From assembly GCA_015680685.1 (NCBI GenBank), contig MNCI01002812.1:151534-215533 (forward strand): DNA of 64,000 bases, written 5' to 3'. Position 1 is the first letter of the stretch. Each line of letters opens with the position of its first letter. Origin of the DNA: Gnetum montanum. Taxonomy: Eukaryota; Streptophyta; Gnetopsida; Gnetales; Gnetaceae. The notes below the pieces were generated by a model. The model was not told the DNA's origin, ran no database searches, and saw only the letters and a list, made by a program, of their open reading frames with translations. Of the stretch, positions 23,891-35,037 are shown in pieces. Position numbers and translations under genes: made by a program.

Positions 23891-26099
23891 TACCCCCATG
23901 ATTGAATGAAAACTTGTCCTCAAGTACAGAAGAAGAGGAACAAGTCCTTTACAAAATATATTAGGGGGTGTGACCTTATTTGATTGACATGTAGAGTGAC
24001 ATAGAGAAAATAGACAAATATGGAAGTGCTAGAGCATATAGCATTACAATTGTGTACAAAATTGGGTGTTCATGACAACAAGAAAGAACACCCACGGATC
24101 TAAAGGACATCCAACCCCTCTTGACATAGAAGAATGAGGGAGAGGTAGAAGAGATCCAATAGTCATGAACAATCTCCCACAAGTGATATGGTTGCATCCT
24201 CCTTGGTAAAGATAGTGCCGCTTCCAGTCCACGTTTCCCACTGCAATCACAACAGAACCAAGGATTATTATATATAGTGTACATATAACAGTTGAATACC
24301 TTGTCTCATCGGTGAATTTATCTAGCTGAGTTGTGATTGTAATAGATTATTTGCTTGATATTATTAGTGAAAAGACTAACAAATGGGTTACGTAAGAGAA
24401 GTGATCCATAAAATTCAGAAAAAGCTTAACACAAGGAATACTGGAAAGAGGGTATTCACAACAATAAAAAGGATTTAATCACAAATAGTTGTGAAGGTGC
24501 GTACAATTGGATGCCATGGACAGGGCAAATAAAAAGAATTTAATTGTAACAATGTCTAAGGGTAAAGAACTTAACTTAACCAAACCAAAAGGTATGCAAG
24601 TGGGTCTGTCCCAAAGCAGGCATAGGCCTTTTATGCCCTTACATAACTTCAAACCAACGAGTCCATTGGCACCATGGATGATTAATGGTTACAGAAAGCT
24701 AAGTACAAAAATCCAAAAGTAACTAACTAAGAAACCTGACACATCAAACCAGAACATTGAATTAAAACATGAAACCAACAGTGAGGTAAGGCATGAAAAG
24801 CATAGATGGATGACAGAGAGAGTGGAATGGAGTTCCTAATTATGGTCACATGCAATCCCTTGCAAAATTTATGATTAAATAACTTGGTAGGATCCATCCT
24901 CAGTCCAGACCAAAACTGCCCACTTTCAATGACTTCGCATCGACATTCTAAGGCTAGTCCATCCCCTAAGATACAAGAATGCTATCACAAAACAACCACC
25001 ATTCCAAATTGGAGTGAAGGTAGGAAGTGAGAAAGGGCCTTGGTTAGAGGAGATAAGACAAGTCTCTTAACCAATGCTTGTAGCCCTTTTAATTGGTCTA
25101 AGGGGTGTGTTTTGAATTCCCATATTTGTTTTTGAATGGGAACCACACGATGCAAAGGCCTATGCATTTTTTGCATTTATTTTGTCCACGGGGTGTGCTT
25201 TGAATCCTCATCTTTTTTTTTGGTGATGAGGACCACACCATGCAAGGACTTATTTGACTTTCTATTATGAAATGACACGGAACAGTGAGAAGCTTACAAG
25301 AACACTCCTGCATATAGGAAAATAGAAAAACATGATGAATATCGCATCCCTTTGAAGTCACACCCTATCCAAACCTTTGATTCCTTCCCAATTTTGGAAA
25401 CTACACAAGTCACCAATTTATTAAAGTTGCATTAATGAAGAAGAGACTGCACACTTCCAAAACCAGGAAAACCATAGAGTATGTGGATGGGTGGATGATG
25501 TGGATTCACTGCTTGTTACATGAAAAGAAACCATGTCACAGTCATCAGTAATGACATTCAAAGTCAGAAACTAGACATCAACAATCAAATTACAAATGAA
25601 GCATACCACCATTGAGTAGTGCATTACCATTGTACTTGCCACCTTATTAGTAGAAAAAGTAGAAAAACACATCAAACATAAGCAAGCATAACCATAAAAG
25701 AAGGTAAAAGAGTAGACTAGATATTGAATATATTAACAATGGTGTAAAACAAAAACTAAGAGAAGATCAATAACTTTAAAAATACAAATATGTAAAACAA
25801 AGATGTAAAATAAAGAAGATGAAAACAAAAAGTTGTAAAATCAAAAATGTGAAACAAAAAAGTCAAAAGATTGAGGAGCCACAAGAGGTGTTAGTATGGG
25901 TGGCCATCTCCCCCATGACTAAGTTGGAAGGGAGAGATCCAAAAGATTGAGCATGGTTGTCCATCTGGTGAGGTGTTTGTTGAGTTGTTGGCTTGGGCTC
26001 ATGGAAAGGTTTTATTTGTTGAATGTTGACTAATTATTTCATATTTGGGCTATCACGTTTGTAGATAATCATGGCCCCAGATGGAAAAGTCTCATCAAT
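23891..26099 (-). other. G1 non-coding 3' region
   Basis: Between integrase and the 3' LTR I see no conserved protein. A degenerate two-copy repeat at about 25095-25245 (GGGGTGTG...GAACCACAC...ATGCAA in each copy) is the main structure. Confidence 0.5.
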
Positions 26100-27300
26100 G
26101 ATGTAAGGTCCTTTCCACAATGTTTGAAATTTGGTTCATTGGGGTACATGTGTAGGATTCCAATAGAGAACCTTGTCTCCTAGTTGAAACTTAATTTTCC
26201 TTATTTTGAGGTCATGGCATTTCTTGTTGAATGCCTTATGTGTTTTGTTGGATGACAGGGCCATTAACCGATTTTCGTCTAGCAAGTTAAGGTTCATCAA
26301 TCGTTCTTTCTATGTTAGATTGAGATTTAGGTTAAGGTCACAGGCTGTAGAGAGTGCATTGAGCTCAGATTGGATGGGTAATGTTGGTAGTTTTTCGTAC
26401 ACAAGCTCATAGGGAGAATAACTTATGGGAAGCTTCCATGTGGAGCGATAGGCCCAAAAAGCATCATTTAATTTAGTGCTATAGTCCCTTTGGTATTTGC
26501 TAATGGTACACGTTAAGATTTTTGTAATCTCCCGATTAGTGACCTCCGCTTGACCATTGGCTTGGAGGTGATATGGTGTTGTGAGTTTATGTTCAACCCC
26601 CAAGCGCTGCATTAGTTTTTGAAAAGTGGCACCTGTAAAATGAGTTCCATTATTAGAAATTAATGCACGAGGTACACCAAACCTATTTACGATATTTTGT
26701 TGTATAAACCGAGCAACAGTGGTGGATGTACAGTTGGTGACAGTTGCTACTTCTGCCCGCTTGGTACAATAGTCAATTACGACTATTATATATGCCTTCC
26801 ATTTGATAAAGGTGTGATGGGATCCATAAAGTTAATGCCCCAAATATCGAATGGCTTGAGAGGTTGTATCCATTATTGTGGTCCCTCCATTCGAGTTGTC
26901 AATCCACCATCCCTCTGGTAATGATCATAAGCATAGACAAATTGATGTGCATCCCTAAGGATTGTTGGCCAATAATACCCTGCCATGAGGGTTTTTAAGG
27001 TTGTGCATATCCTAGCATAATGGCCTTCACAAGGACCTTTCTAAGCATCCTAGAGAACGTGTAGTTGATCCATATCAGGAACACACCAACGTACCAAGCT
27101 ATTGGAATAGACTTTATAAAGGTTTCCATTAATCTCCGTAAAATGCTTAACTCGGTGAAGAAACTGTTGTTTCTTTCTAGTGTCAATCCATTGCGGCAGT
27201 TCTTGCTTGAGAAGATAAGTGAGGATGGCGTCATACCATTTTGGTTCATCGAACATTTGTGTATTAATAACCCCTGCAAGGAGAGATTTGTCAAGAAATT
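26100..27300 (-). pseudogene. G1 integrase
   Basis: Minus strand. A degraded zinc finger and GYYWPT block (about 26960-27080) precede the core. The second catalytic site reads ISNNGTHF (about 26655) where the family has Asp (ISDNGTHF). The third is in the GQAEVTNREI block at 26530-26570, with Glu kept, followed by FWAYRSTWKLPISYSPYELVY. The C-terminal chromatin-interaction part trails off into stops near 26100. Confidence 0.85.
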
Positions 27301-27329
27301 GGTCAGATAAACGGCTCTCTTTCTCCTTA

Positions 27330-27780
27330 TCATCCTATCTTACTTGCAATAAGTGATCTGCAACCACATTCTCCACACCTTTACAATCTACCATCATGAG
27401 ATCAAATTTCTGTGAAATCATAAGCCACCGTATGACACAAGGGCTCATCATTGGTTTTTCCATTAGAAATCTAATGGCGCTATGTTCTGTGTGTACAAAA
27501 AATTTGTAGCCAAGCACATAGTGCTTGAACTTCTCTAAGGCGAACACCATTGCCATCAACTCTTTTTCTATGGTGGTGTAGTTTAGTTGTGCACCTACAA
27601 TGCTCTAGCTTACGCAGTGAATGTAATATAGATGTTTTTGATCATCCATCTGCGTAAGCACTGCCCCCAAAGCATAATTTGATGCATCGGTCATCACATA
27701 AAATGGTTTGAACCAATTTTGTGCTTGAAGAATGGGGGTTTCAACAAGCTTTTGCTTCAGTTGTTGAAATGCTACTACAC
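27330..27780 (-). pseudogene. G1 RNase H
   Basis: Minus strand, 27335-27559 open. Blocks FALEKFKHYVLGYKFFVHTEHSAIRFLM, PCVIRWLMISQKFD and VENVVADHL match the gypsy RNase H that follows RT. The stretch to about 27700 contains the preceding part (YYIHCVS-like, TTIEKEL-like). Confidence 0.82.
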
Positions 27781-28720
27781 ATGCAGGGGTTTAGATGAAT
27801 GATGCATCCTTCTTTGTTAATTCTACCAATGTTTTGGCGATTTTGGAAAAATTCTCAATGAAGTGTTGATAGTAGCTAGTATGACCAAGGAATGATAGCA
27901 CTTCTTTGACTATTTTAGGTTGGTGGGCTATTCCTTAGATGACCTTTATTTTTTCAGGGTCTACCTCGATTCCTACTTTTGAAATGTGATGCCCTAAGAC
28001 TATGCCTTCCTGGACCAAAAGATGGTTTTTTTGCCAATTCAGCCAAAGGTTTGTTTTGACACATCTCTTCAACACCTGCTCAAGATGGTCCAGGGCTTGC
28101 TTGAATGTAGCACCATAGGTAGAAAAATCATTCATAAAGACTTCTACCCCACTATTGATTTGTTGTTGGAAAATGCTGAGAACTAATCGTTGAAATGTGG
28201 GGCATTACATAGACCAAATGGCATTTGATGGTAAGCAAAAGTCCCTTAAGGACTTGTGAAAGTTTTCTTTGCTTGGTCTTCTGGTACAATCCGAATTTGG
28301 TTATAGCCACTATAATTATCTAGAAAGTTGTAATAGTTATGCCTTGAAATGGTGTCCAGCACTTGGTCGACGAAAGGCAATGGAAAATGATCCTTGAAAG
28401 TTGCCATGTTGAGTAGCCGGAAGTTAATGCACATCCACCATTTGCCTCCCTTCTTAGGTATGATCACAAGTGGACTTACCCACTCACTTTCTGCAACAGG
28501 GTAGATGAATCCCACTTTAAGGAGTTGTTCAATCTTCTCTTTGACAATCTACTTTAACTTGGGATTCAAACACCGCTGTATTTGTTGTTCAGCTTGACGA
28601 TAGTGTTAATGTATATTCGGTGCTAGCATATTCTTGAATCTATCCCAGTGAGTTTAGAATATAACTAGGTGACGGCTGTTGACCATTTTTCCACAACTTT
28701 CTCTTTTGTTCTGTGGTAAG
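27780..28720 (-). pseudogene. G1 reverse transcriptase
   Basis: Minus-strand RT domain. Blocks in order: GFIYPVAESEWVSPLVIIPK, CINFRLLNMATFKDHFPLPF, VDQVLDTI, GYNQIRIVPEDQAKKTF, then the catalytic box FMNDFSTYG (about 28130) and GIVLGHHISKVGIEVDPEKI. The catalytic pair is Asn-Asp where the family has Asp-Asp. Stops and frameshifts separate the blocks. Confidence 0.88.
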
Positions 28721-29049
28721 CTTGGCATTAATAATAATTGGCTTCTCATTTTTCAAAAATACGTACTCCATTCTAGCTAGTAGTGTATTCAATTCAAGGG
28801 GCTCTTATTTAAAATTATCAAGAATTTTTAGCTCATCCTAATTGACATCATCATTTGCTCCTTTAGAGAGCTGGTCATAAAATTGCTCGAGTTAATCCAT
28901 ACTTGCAACATATTCATACATTAGGCCCTTAGTAAGTTTCATGCATAATATACTGCTGCTAGAATCAACTGTCAGCCACTGGGTGCCTTCTTGTTTTGTG
29001 GTTGCTGTGTACAGATATCTTTGGATCTCAGCTTTTGGTGCACACTATT

Positions 29050-29530
29050 TACATGTAGAGATAGATGTTTTCTTTACTAACTATAACTTTTGCACATAAT
29101 GGCACCCTGAATCACCGTATGCAATACATGGAACTCTCTTCTTCTCGATATTTCCAAATTTTTTTTGATATTTCCAAGAAAAGATCTCTAATGTCCAATT
29201 TGGCATCAATAGTACTTAACCACGTCCTTCCCATAATAATTGGAAAGTCCCCCTTGCAGTTATCCACTTTGATTACTAGGAAATCAACAGGATATGACCA
29301 CCCACAAATAGATGTGATGATGTCCTCAACCAGTTCCAATGGAATAGTGATGGACTGGTCCGCCAGTTTCAGCCAAATGTTGCTCTTCTTCAAGGGAGAA
29401 AGGTTTCACATTGTGTACATCTCATACAAGATCAAATTAACATTGAAACTAGAGTCAAGAAGAGCTTTACAAGGCTCATTCTTTGTAATTTGCAAGTAAA
29501 CTAGGGGACTCTTGGGATCAGCTGACTTTT
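29050..29530 (-). pseudogene. G1 aspartic protease
   Basis: Retropepsin-type protease region. On the minus strand a degraded LLDSS motif (catalytic Asp, then Ser-Ser where a Gly follows in active enzymes) precedes KKSNIWLKLADQS, PLELVEDI and FPIIMGRTWLSTI, which matches element G3's protease domain block by block. The open part is 29112-29393. A stop lies between the active-site region and the rest. Confidence 0.75.
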
Positions 29531-30249
29531 TGGGTAGGTTACTAGCTCGAATACAATCAAATACAACATGTGTAAGCATTACAATATGGATTCAAGAAGG
29601 ATTTTGGTTTGAAGGGGACTCAGATAAAGAGGAAATAGAGGAAGTTGGAGGAGTAAGATTATTGAATACCAATGTGTCTGAGGGCTTTGGTGGACTGCGA
29701 GGTTGGAAGAAGGGTTTTTTCTTTGTTCATTGTTTCGACTTTCTTGATGGGTTAATCGATTGTAGATTAACTACCCTCGTAGTGTTCCTTTACTATGGTT
29801 TTGCAAGAAATTCACCTTGCATGGATAGAGCAGGTGGTAGCTGTGCAGGGGATGGAGGAGTAGGTGTAGGAACAGGAGGTGCATTGAGGGTAGTAGGTGA
29901 AATCCCTAGTTGGATAGGGTGATTGGTATGTTTTAGGATGGTAGTGGTGAGGTTGGTAAGCAGCAACATGACCAGAGGAGTTCCTTGGAGATGAAGGTTG
30001 TTGAACATAGTAATCATATGGATCTGGTTATCCGTAAGGGTACTGCTACTTTGGAGGTGACAACGCCCACAATTGTGGTTGCTGCTACTGCTGGTATAAT
30101 TCATAAGGTTGTGGTGGAGTTCCACTTGGATAATACTACTGTGGTTGGTGGAACTATTGAGGATTGCCTTGTCGATAAGGAAATTTTTTAGGCATTTTCC
30201 TTTGTGCAAGTCGTGGATGTAAGGCTTACACCCTGGATTCCTACAAGTG

Positions 30250-32080
30250 TGATACAACTGGACAACATTCCTTAGGATGTTTATACTGGTAGACGTCACA
30301 CCTGCCATCATCATCTGAGTTGCTATCCACAGCCATCTCTATCGCAGCCATTTTGCCCTTGCCCTAGATATGGCAAGTTTAGCTTCCTTACATCCTCGAT
30401 GCTCACGCTTACCACTTTGCTCCTTGGACTCTTCAGTAATTTTTAAAATAGCTTAAAACCTATTGTCCATGGAGTCCCATAATTGATCAACCTTAGCCAT
30501 GATTTCTGATTGCAATTTCTAGAGTGGCAAGGTTTTTTGATTAACCACCTCATCTCTAGTGAATTCATCCTCACTATCACAAAATTGAACCCCCTTTTCC
30601 TAAATAGAAGGGTCTTTGTTGTATTCTTTTGCACTTTCACATTTTCTTAGTTCTCCCTCCTCCTTGGCTACCTGCTTAATTAATTTTTGAATCCAACAGG
30701 TGCTTAACTCTGTCAATCTTCCTTGGGCATAAACGCCAAGGGTTTTCTTGGTTTTAGACTATAACCCGTCTATGATATGGCAAAGCTAATCAAGCTGAGA
30801 GTATCCATGCCTGGGACACCTATGCAACAGAGAGTAGTATTGACCAATAGCAACATCCAAGGGCTCATGATTCCCTTGTTTCCATCCTTGAATTTGTTTT
30901 TTTAGATTGGATACTCAAAAGTATGTGTGATATTTGTCATTGAATAATTCCAATAGCATACTCCACTGCGTGATTGATTCTGGTTCCAAGGATCGATATG
31001 AATCTTTTGCTTCCTTTATTAGTGTCCTTGGAAATGATTTTAGCTTTTACAAGTCATTTTCAATATTCTGCAAGGCACATGCATCTTGGAAGGCTTGAAT
31101 ATGATTTTGTAGATTAGCATTATATCCTCCCTCGAATCGAGGAATGTTATTCATATCCAGCCTCTTTAATCTGCTATCTTTCACATGCCTTGTTGGAATC
31201 CTCACAACCTTTGCAATATTCAACATGCCTCGAGTAGCAAGTAGAGGTTCATCAAGGCCATGATGGTGGTTCCTACAATGTTCTCTACTAGCCCTTCTTT
31301 CTTGTTGATGGGCCTCTCTAGACTGCCCACGTCTTTAGTCATGGCTGTCCTGACGGTCCCTTCTATTGTTTTGGTCGCATTGGTCACCTCCATCACGGTT
31401 ATTTCTGCTGCTGCCACGATCTGAACTAGATGAAGAAGAAGATGATGATGATGAAGGGAAAGAAGAAGGGGTACTTGCTCTACGCTGACACCTATCATCC
31501 TTTCTTCAATGCTCATGACCACGATTGTGATCATGATCTCCTTTGTCCCCCTTTTCCTAACTTTCTTCTCTAGATCCATTTTTGTCATTGGATTCGTTTT
31601 GACCAAAACCTGGATTATGAATTGTGGATTGTACATTCTGGTTGAGGGCTCTTTGAACAAAGTCAAAGAGAGGAGAATCACTAAAGAAGTGGTTACCTTC
31701 ATTAATTGGGCCAAGCAGAGGTGGAAAAATATTTGACCCCTTACCCTTCATAAGCTTGTGTTGCTGCTTCAGCTGATGATCCCTTAATCTTTGCACTTTA
31801 GTGGGATGATAATCCCTTGAGTCAAGATCTCACATCTTGTATTCTTCATGGAGATGTTGAAGCCCGTGTCGCGTGAGCAATAGCTGGAGCATTATTGAAA
31901 TAGATCGGTTAGGTGGCAACACAATGTTGCCTTCCATATTGCGCCACTACATTAGTTCATCTTGATGCAAGATGAAGGTAAAGTCTAGTACATACTCATT
32001 GGGGCGAGCATATACCACCTAGTATTGTTAAGGCACTTGAATTGCCCTGTGCAGAGATGGGCTCCTATGAGAAGAAGACA
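30250..32080 (-). pseudogene. G1 gag
   Basis: Capsid gene of element G1, read on the minus strand from an MSSSHRS start near 32080. Conserved blocks shared with the other two gypsy elements: VVYARPNEYVLDFTF, LDMNNIPRFEGGYNAN, PRTLIKEAKDSY, LELFNDKYHTY and CPRHGYSQ. A CDVYQYKHPKECC-like cysteine/histidine motif lies near 30250. Several stops and frame changes break it; charged repeats around 31300-31500 make long but spurious frames on both strands. Confidence 0.75.
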
Positions 32081-32244
32081 TTTTATGTTAATAAACTTGT
32101 AAACAATGTGTAGTTGATGTTTAATTTAATGATAATAATTTTTTTTCATAGGATTTGACTCTTTGGGTTTAAACAACGAGGTTACTAAGTTTTACTGGGT
32201 TTAGATAGCGTATGAAGAACTACAGTCCCTGACAACGATGCCAA

Positions 32245-33083
32245 TGATGAGTAGCAAGGTACCCCAACGCCCAACTATACGAATCACAGGTGTTCACATG
32301 CAATCTGGTCGAATTCTGCAAACTATAATTACTAAGTACGCTAGAGCTAAACAGTGCATGTGTGTTGTCTATTCATTGTCTTCCTAGTTCCACTTGTGGA
32401 GTACAATTGTATGGTTAAGTGTGACTGAGGCATAAGATTTTTATTATTTTGTATTTTTATCAAATTATTTGCCTAGAACAAGAATGAAAGTAAGAGTGAT
32501 TAAATGCTAAGTAAACTATGGTCTAACCTAGCCTAACACAAGTAACCATTTCCACTTCCTGGACACATCTTGAACCTTGTGCAAACACTACTGGGCTATC
32601 AAACGCTAGTCGTTTCTGAGCTACCAAGTGTCACACATATGTGCGAAGGGGTCGTGCTTGAGTATCTTAATAAGTTGCTTAATTAATCAAAATTAATTAC
32701 TGCATAAATAATATTTACGTAAATTGCATAAAATATAAGTGCATAAGAAAGAAAGTCTCAAGTGCTGCAAGGAATGAATCAAAGAGTTCGTCTTTATTGC
32801 CAACACAATGGTGTGTTCAGGTACATCAATGCTTGAATAAAGATCCGCTCACACTTAGACCTCTTGTTGCGGGCACTTGGAAAATATTCTAACTTTCAAA
32901 TGGNTAGGCGCACAATTGGGAGTAAGTTTTTGGCAGTCAAGTAGTGAAACTCTTGCAATTTGTCCATTTGAAAGTTAGAATATTTTCCAAGTGCCCACAA
33001 CANGTGATATCGCGTACTCGATATCATGTACCCTATATTGTGGTCACCCCGATATCGAAGCACATGAAAAACACGATTTATCA
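32245..33083 (-). repeat. G1 5' LTR, with a misassembled segment
   Basis: 839 bp, next to the primer site at 32223-32244. Between single unknown bases at 32904 and 33003 the sequence runs in the wrong direction relative to the 3' LTR, and it repeats part of the preceding sequence as an inverted copy. The TATA region seen in the other LTR is missing here. Confidence 0.88.
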
Positions 33084-33088
33084 ACCAT

Positions 33089-34430
33089 ATTGTTAGAGAA
33101 AATGTAAAATAAAGCTAACTAACATGGTGAATCAATTTAGGAACACATACTATTTTTTTTCCTCTTAGTGTAGGAGAATTCTATTAGCTTGAGCTACATA
33201 GTTTAATAGAAGGAGATCTAACTAAGAACTCATCAAAATAAAAATGGAGGTAAGGTAATATCATAGAAAATCCACATATAGTGACAAAGTTCCTACATGG
33301 TCATTACATTGCCTTTCCAAATGTAGTTTTGATAAAGGAATTCCAGGTTGTTAACTACTAGGCATGATATGAGTGGTAGCATTGTGGATCTCTACATGTG
33401 CACAATTTCTTATGGATACAAGATGGTCCAAAGGTAGATAAACGTCATCAAAATTGTCTTGATGTGATGTGTAAGGCAAAGAAATTTTTTGATTCAATTA
33501 CAAATGCATATAATCCAAGATTTACAGTGGACAACCAAACAATGTTAGTTCTTGTTTATCTTTTATGTACTTGCCAAAAATTTTTGTTAATATTGCTTGG
33601 AAAATGCAAGCATTGTTTTTTTCATTAATTTATCTTTCATGTTATCTTTTCATTTAGTCTTTACGTATAAATATATTGCATCATCTATATGAATTAACTA
33701 CTCAACAACCACAATGTATAGATTTGAAAGTTGATTATGCTGAGTTGCTTAATGCTATTTAAAGACATACTGTCTGTAAACCAAGTGCATGCTTAAGAAA
33801 AGTTAATAGAGGAGAAACCAAGTATCACATTTGTATCAAATTGTTATTTTCTTATTGTTTCCTCACTATTTCATTATTTTTTATTAGCAATTAACTTTAT
33901 TTTATCTTAGTCTAAAAATTCTATAGATATTTATCTTTCCTTTTTTTCCTTTCTAGATATAATATTCCTTTTGATGTTATCTTTAAAATCAAGTTTTTAT
34001 AGAGATCTAGAAAATAGTAACAAGATTACTTATATTCCTCAAAAAAGATGATTCGAGGTTTAATGATTATAAAAAAATGTTGCTTTAGTCATGGAGGATA
34101 AATACAAATTTTTATCATGTCATGTCTTAATATGTTGTTATGAAATATATTACAAAATATGCAGCTAAATCTAAGAAAAAATCACAATCTTTTCATGGCA
34201 TGTTGGAAATTTTAGAGTCAAGGAATCTTCATGAAGATGCTTTATTTGTCTACAGAAAGTTCAATATGGATGTTGTTGCAAATAAAGATATTGATGCTAT
34301 GAAGGTCTATTACATGTGGTATGAGCTTCCTTTCGTGGAGTGTAGTCATGTTTTCCGCACCATCAATGTTTCACGAGAAGTGTACAAAAGAGGTTTCCAA
34401 AGGAAATAGAAAAAGGTGAAAATTATACAA
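33089..34430 (+). pseudogene. Helitron Rep, HUH catalytic part
   Basis: Continuation of the replicase. It resumes with a TNMVNQF then FF-S-AGEFYW-like region, where the family has a MVxxLGxPTxFFTLS block. The metal-binding HUH motif is intact as HVH at 33395-33403 in the context GSLHVHNFLW. AYNPR follows at about 33520, CLRK near 33800, RYNIPFD near 33957, DSRFNDYKKMLL near 34050 and the two-tyrosine motif KYITKYAAKS at 34143. Between CLRK and RYNIPFD an AT-rich stretch (about 33828-33956) ending TTTCTAG is probably an intron. A TAG at 33377 lies where this family has Gln. Confidence 0.88.
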
Positions 34431-34815
34431 TTGTTATTAATGTTTATTAGAAACTACCATTTCCCATGGATGGAATAGCATTGCTACAGGCTTTTAGAGA
34501 GTACAATTGTAACATGAAGAACAAAGAGAAGGCAACTTGAAATTTGTGCAACGTATAACTAAATGTTATTATGAGATATTATCCCAAGTTTCTTATTCTA
34601 CCAAAGTAGGGGGAAAAAAGATGCATTGAATACTATTGTTGGCACATTTCTTCCATTTCATGGAGCATCGATTTGTTAAGAAAAATTTACTTCAGAATTT
34701 CATTAGCAAGACTACCCTTGCAGCTACAGTGTATGCAAGTCTGGAAGATGCAGATGATTTCAGATTTTATAGTGATGTGCTAGTAATTCATTGAGTTCAA
34801 AAGGAATGTTTAAGC
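34431..34815 (+). other. Helitron-to-cullin transition
   Basis: Broken frames. Some pieces (MRYYPKF, GEKRCIEYY) resemble the Helitron segment after the two-tyrosine motif, but this is weak. A stretch reading TTLAATVYASLEDADDFRFY near 34710 is coding-like and unidentified. Confidence 0.3.
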
Positions 34816-35037
34816 TTGTTCAGAGACAAGGCTCAACTGAATTTGAGTGATAAAGATGCAACCATGGTTTTGAGCTCATTATCTTGTGCAAAATACAAAA
34901 TTCTTGTGAAAACTTCCAGTAACTATATCATGGATGATTCAAACTATTTTGAAGTTAATGATAAATTCACAGCCAAAAAGAGAAGAATCAACATTCCACT
35001 TGCTCTAGTTTTTAGGCTTTTTGAACCTTATGATTAG
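34813..35037 (+). pseudogene. CUL1: Cullin-1 fragment (C-terminal part)
   Basis: Cullin 1 is the scaffold of SCF ubiquitin ligases. This uninterrupted 73-codon stretch reads AQLNLSDKDATMVLSSLSCA then KYKILVK, FEVNDKFTAKKRRINIPLA. From family knowledge this is the cullin homology segment just before the neddylation domain (QLNL...SLSCAKYKIL...FxxNxKFTxxxRRIxIPL). The normal acidic link and the neddylation winged helix do not follow; unrelated residues lead to a stop. It is in the same orientation as the Helitron Rep and lies about 400 bp past it, so it may be a captured fragment. No intron is visible within it. Confidence 0.8.

Larger units (their letters stand above)
23034..33083 (-). mobile_element. 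Ty3/gypsy element G1, complete structure
   Basis: A 10,050 bp minus-strand element inserted in the Helitron Rep gene. The LTRs are 23034-23890 (3') and 32245-33083 (5'). ACCAT flanks it at 23029-23033 and 33084-33088. The primer site adjoining the 5' LTR reads TTGGCATCGTTGTCAGGGAC on the minus strand, the form used by Athila/Tat-type gypsy elements. On the minus strand, gag, protease, RT, RNase H and integrase follow in gypsy order, all broken. 23900-26000 is a non-coding 3' region with no third gene. Confidence 0.93.
21835..34430 (+). mobile_element. Helitron, replicase region, interrupted by a gypsy element
   Basis: Decayed Rep/helicase-type Helitron on the plus strand. The left part (21835-23033) and right part (33089-34430) join across the inserted gypsy element, and Helitron motif order continues exactly over the junction. 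Ends of the element (5' TC, 3' hairpin plus CTRR) were not located and no helicase motifs were found, so the outer limits given are those of recognisable Rep sequence only. Confidence 0.85.

Noticed and set aside
29512-29922. 136-codon plus-strand frame with Gly-rich end
   Set aside because: Complement of the Pro- and Gln-rich region between G1 gag and protease; no family match.
31509-31736. Open frames on the plus strand across G1 gag
   Set aside because: They are the complement of charged, low-complexity gag sequence.
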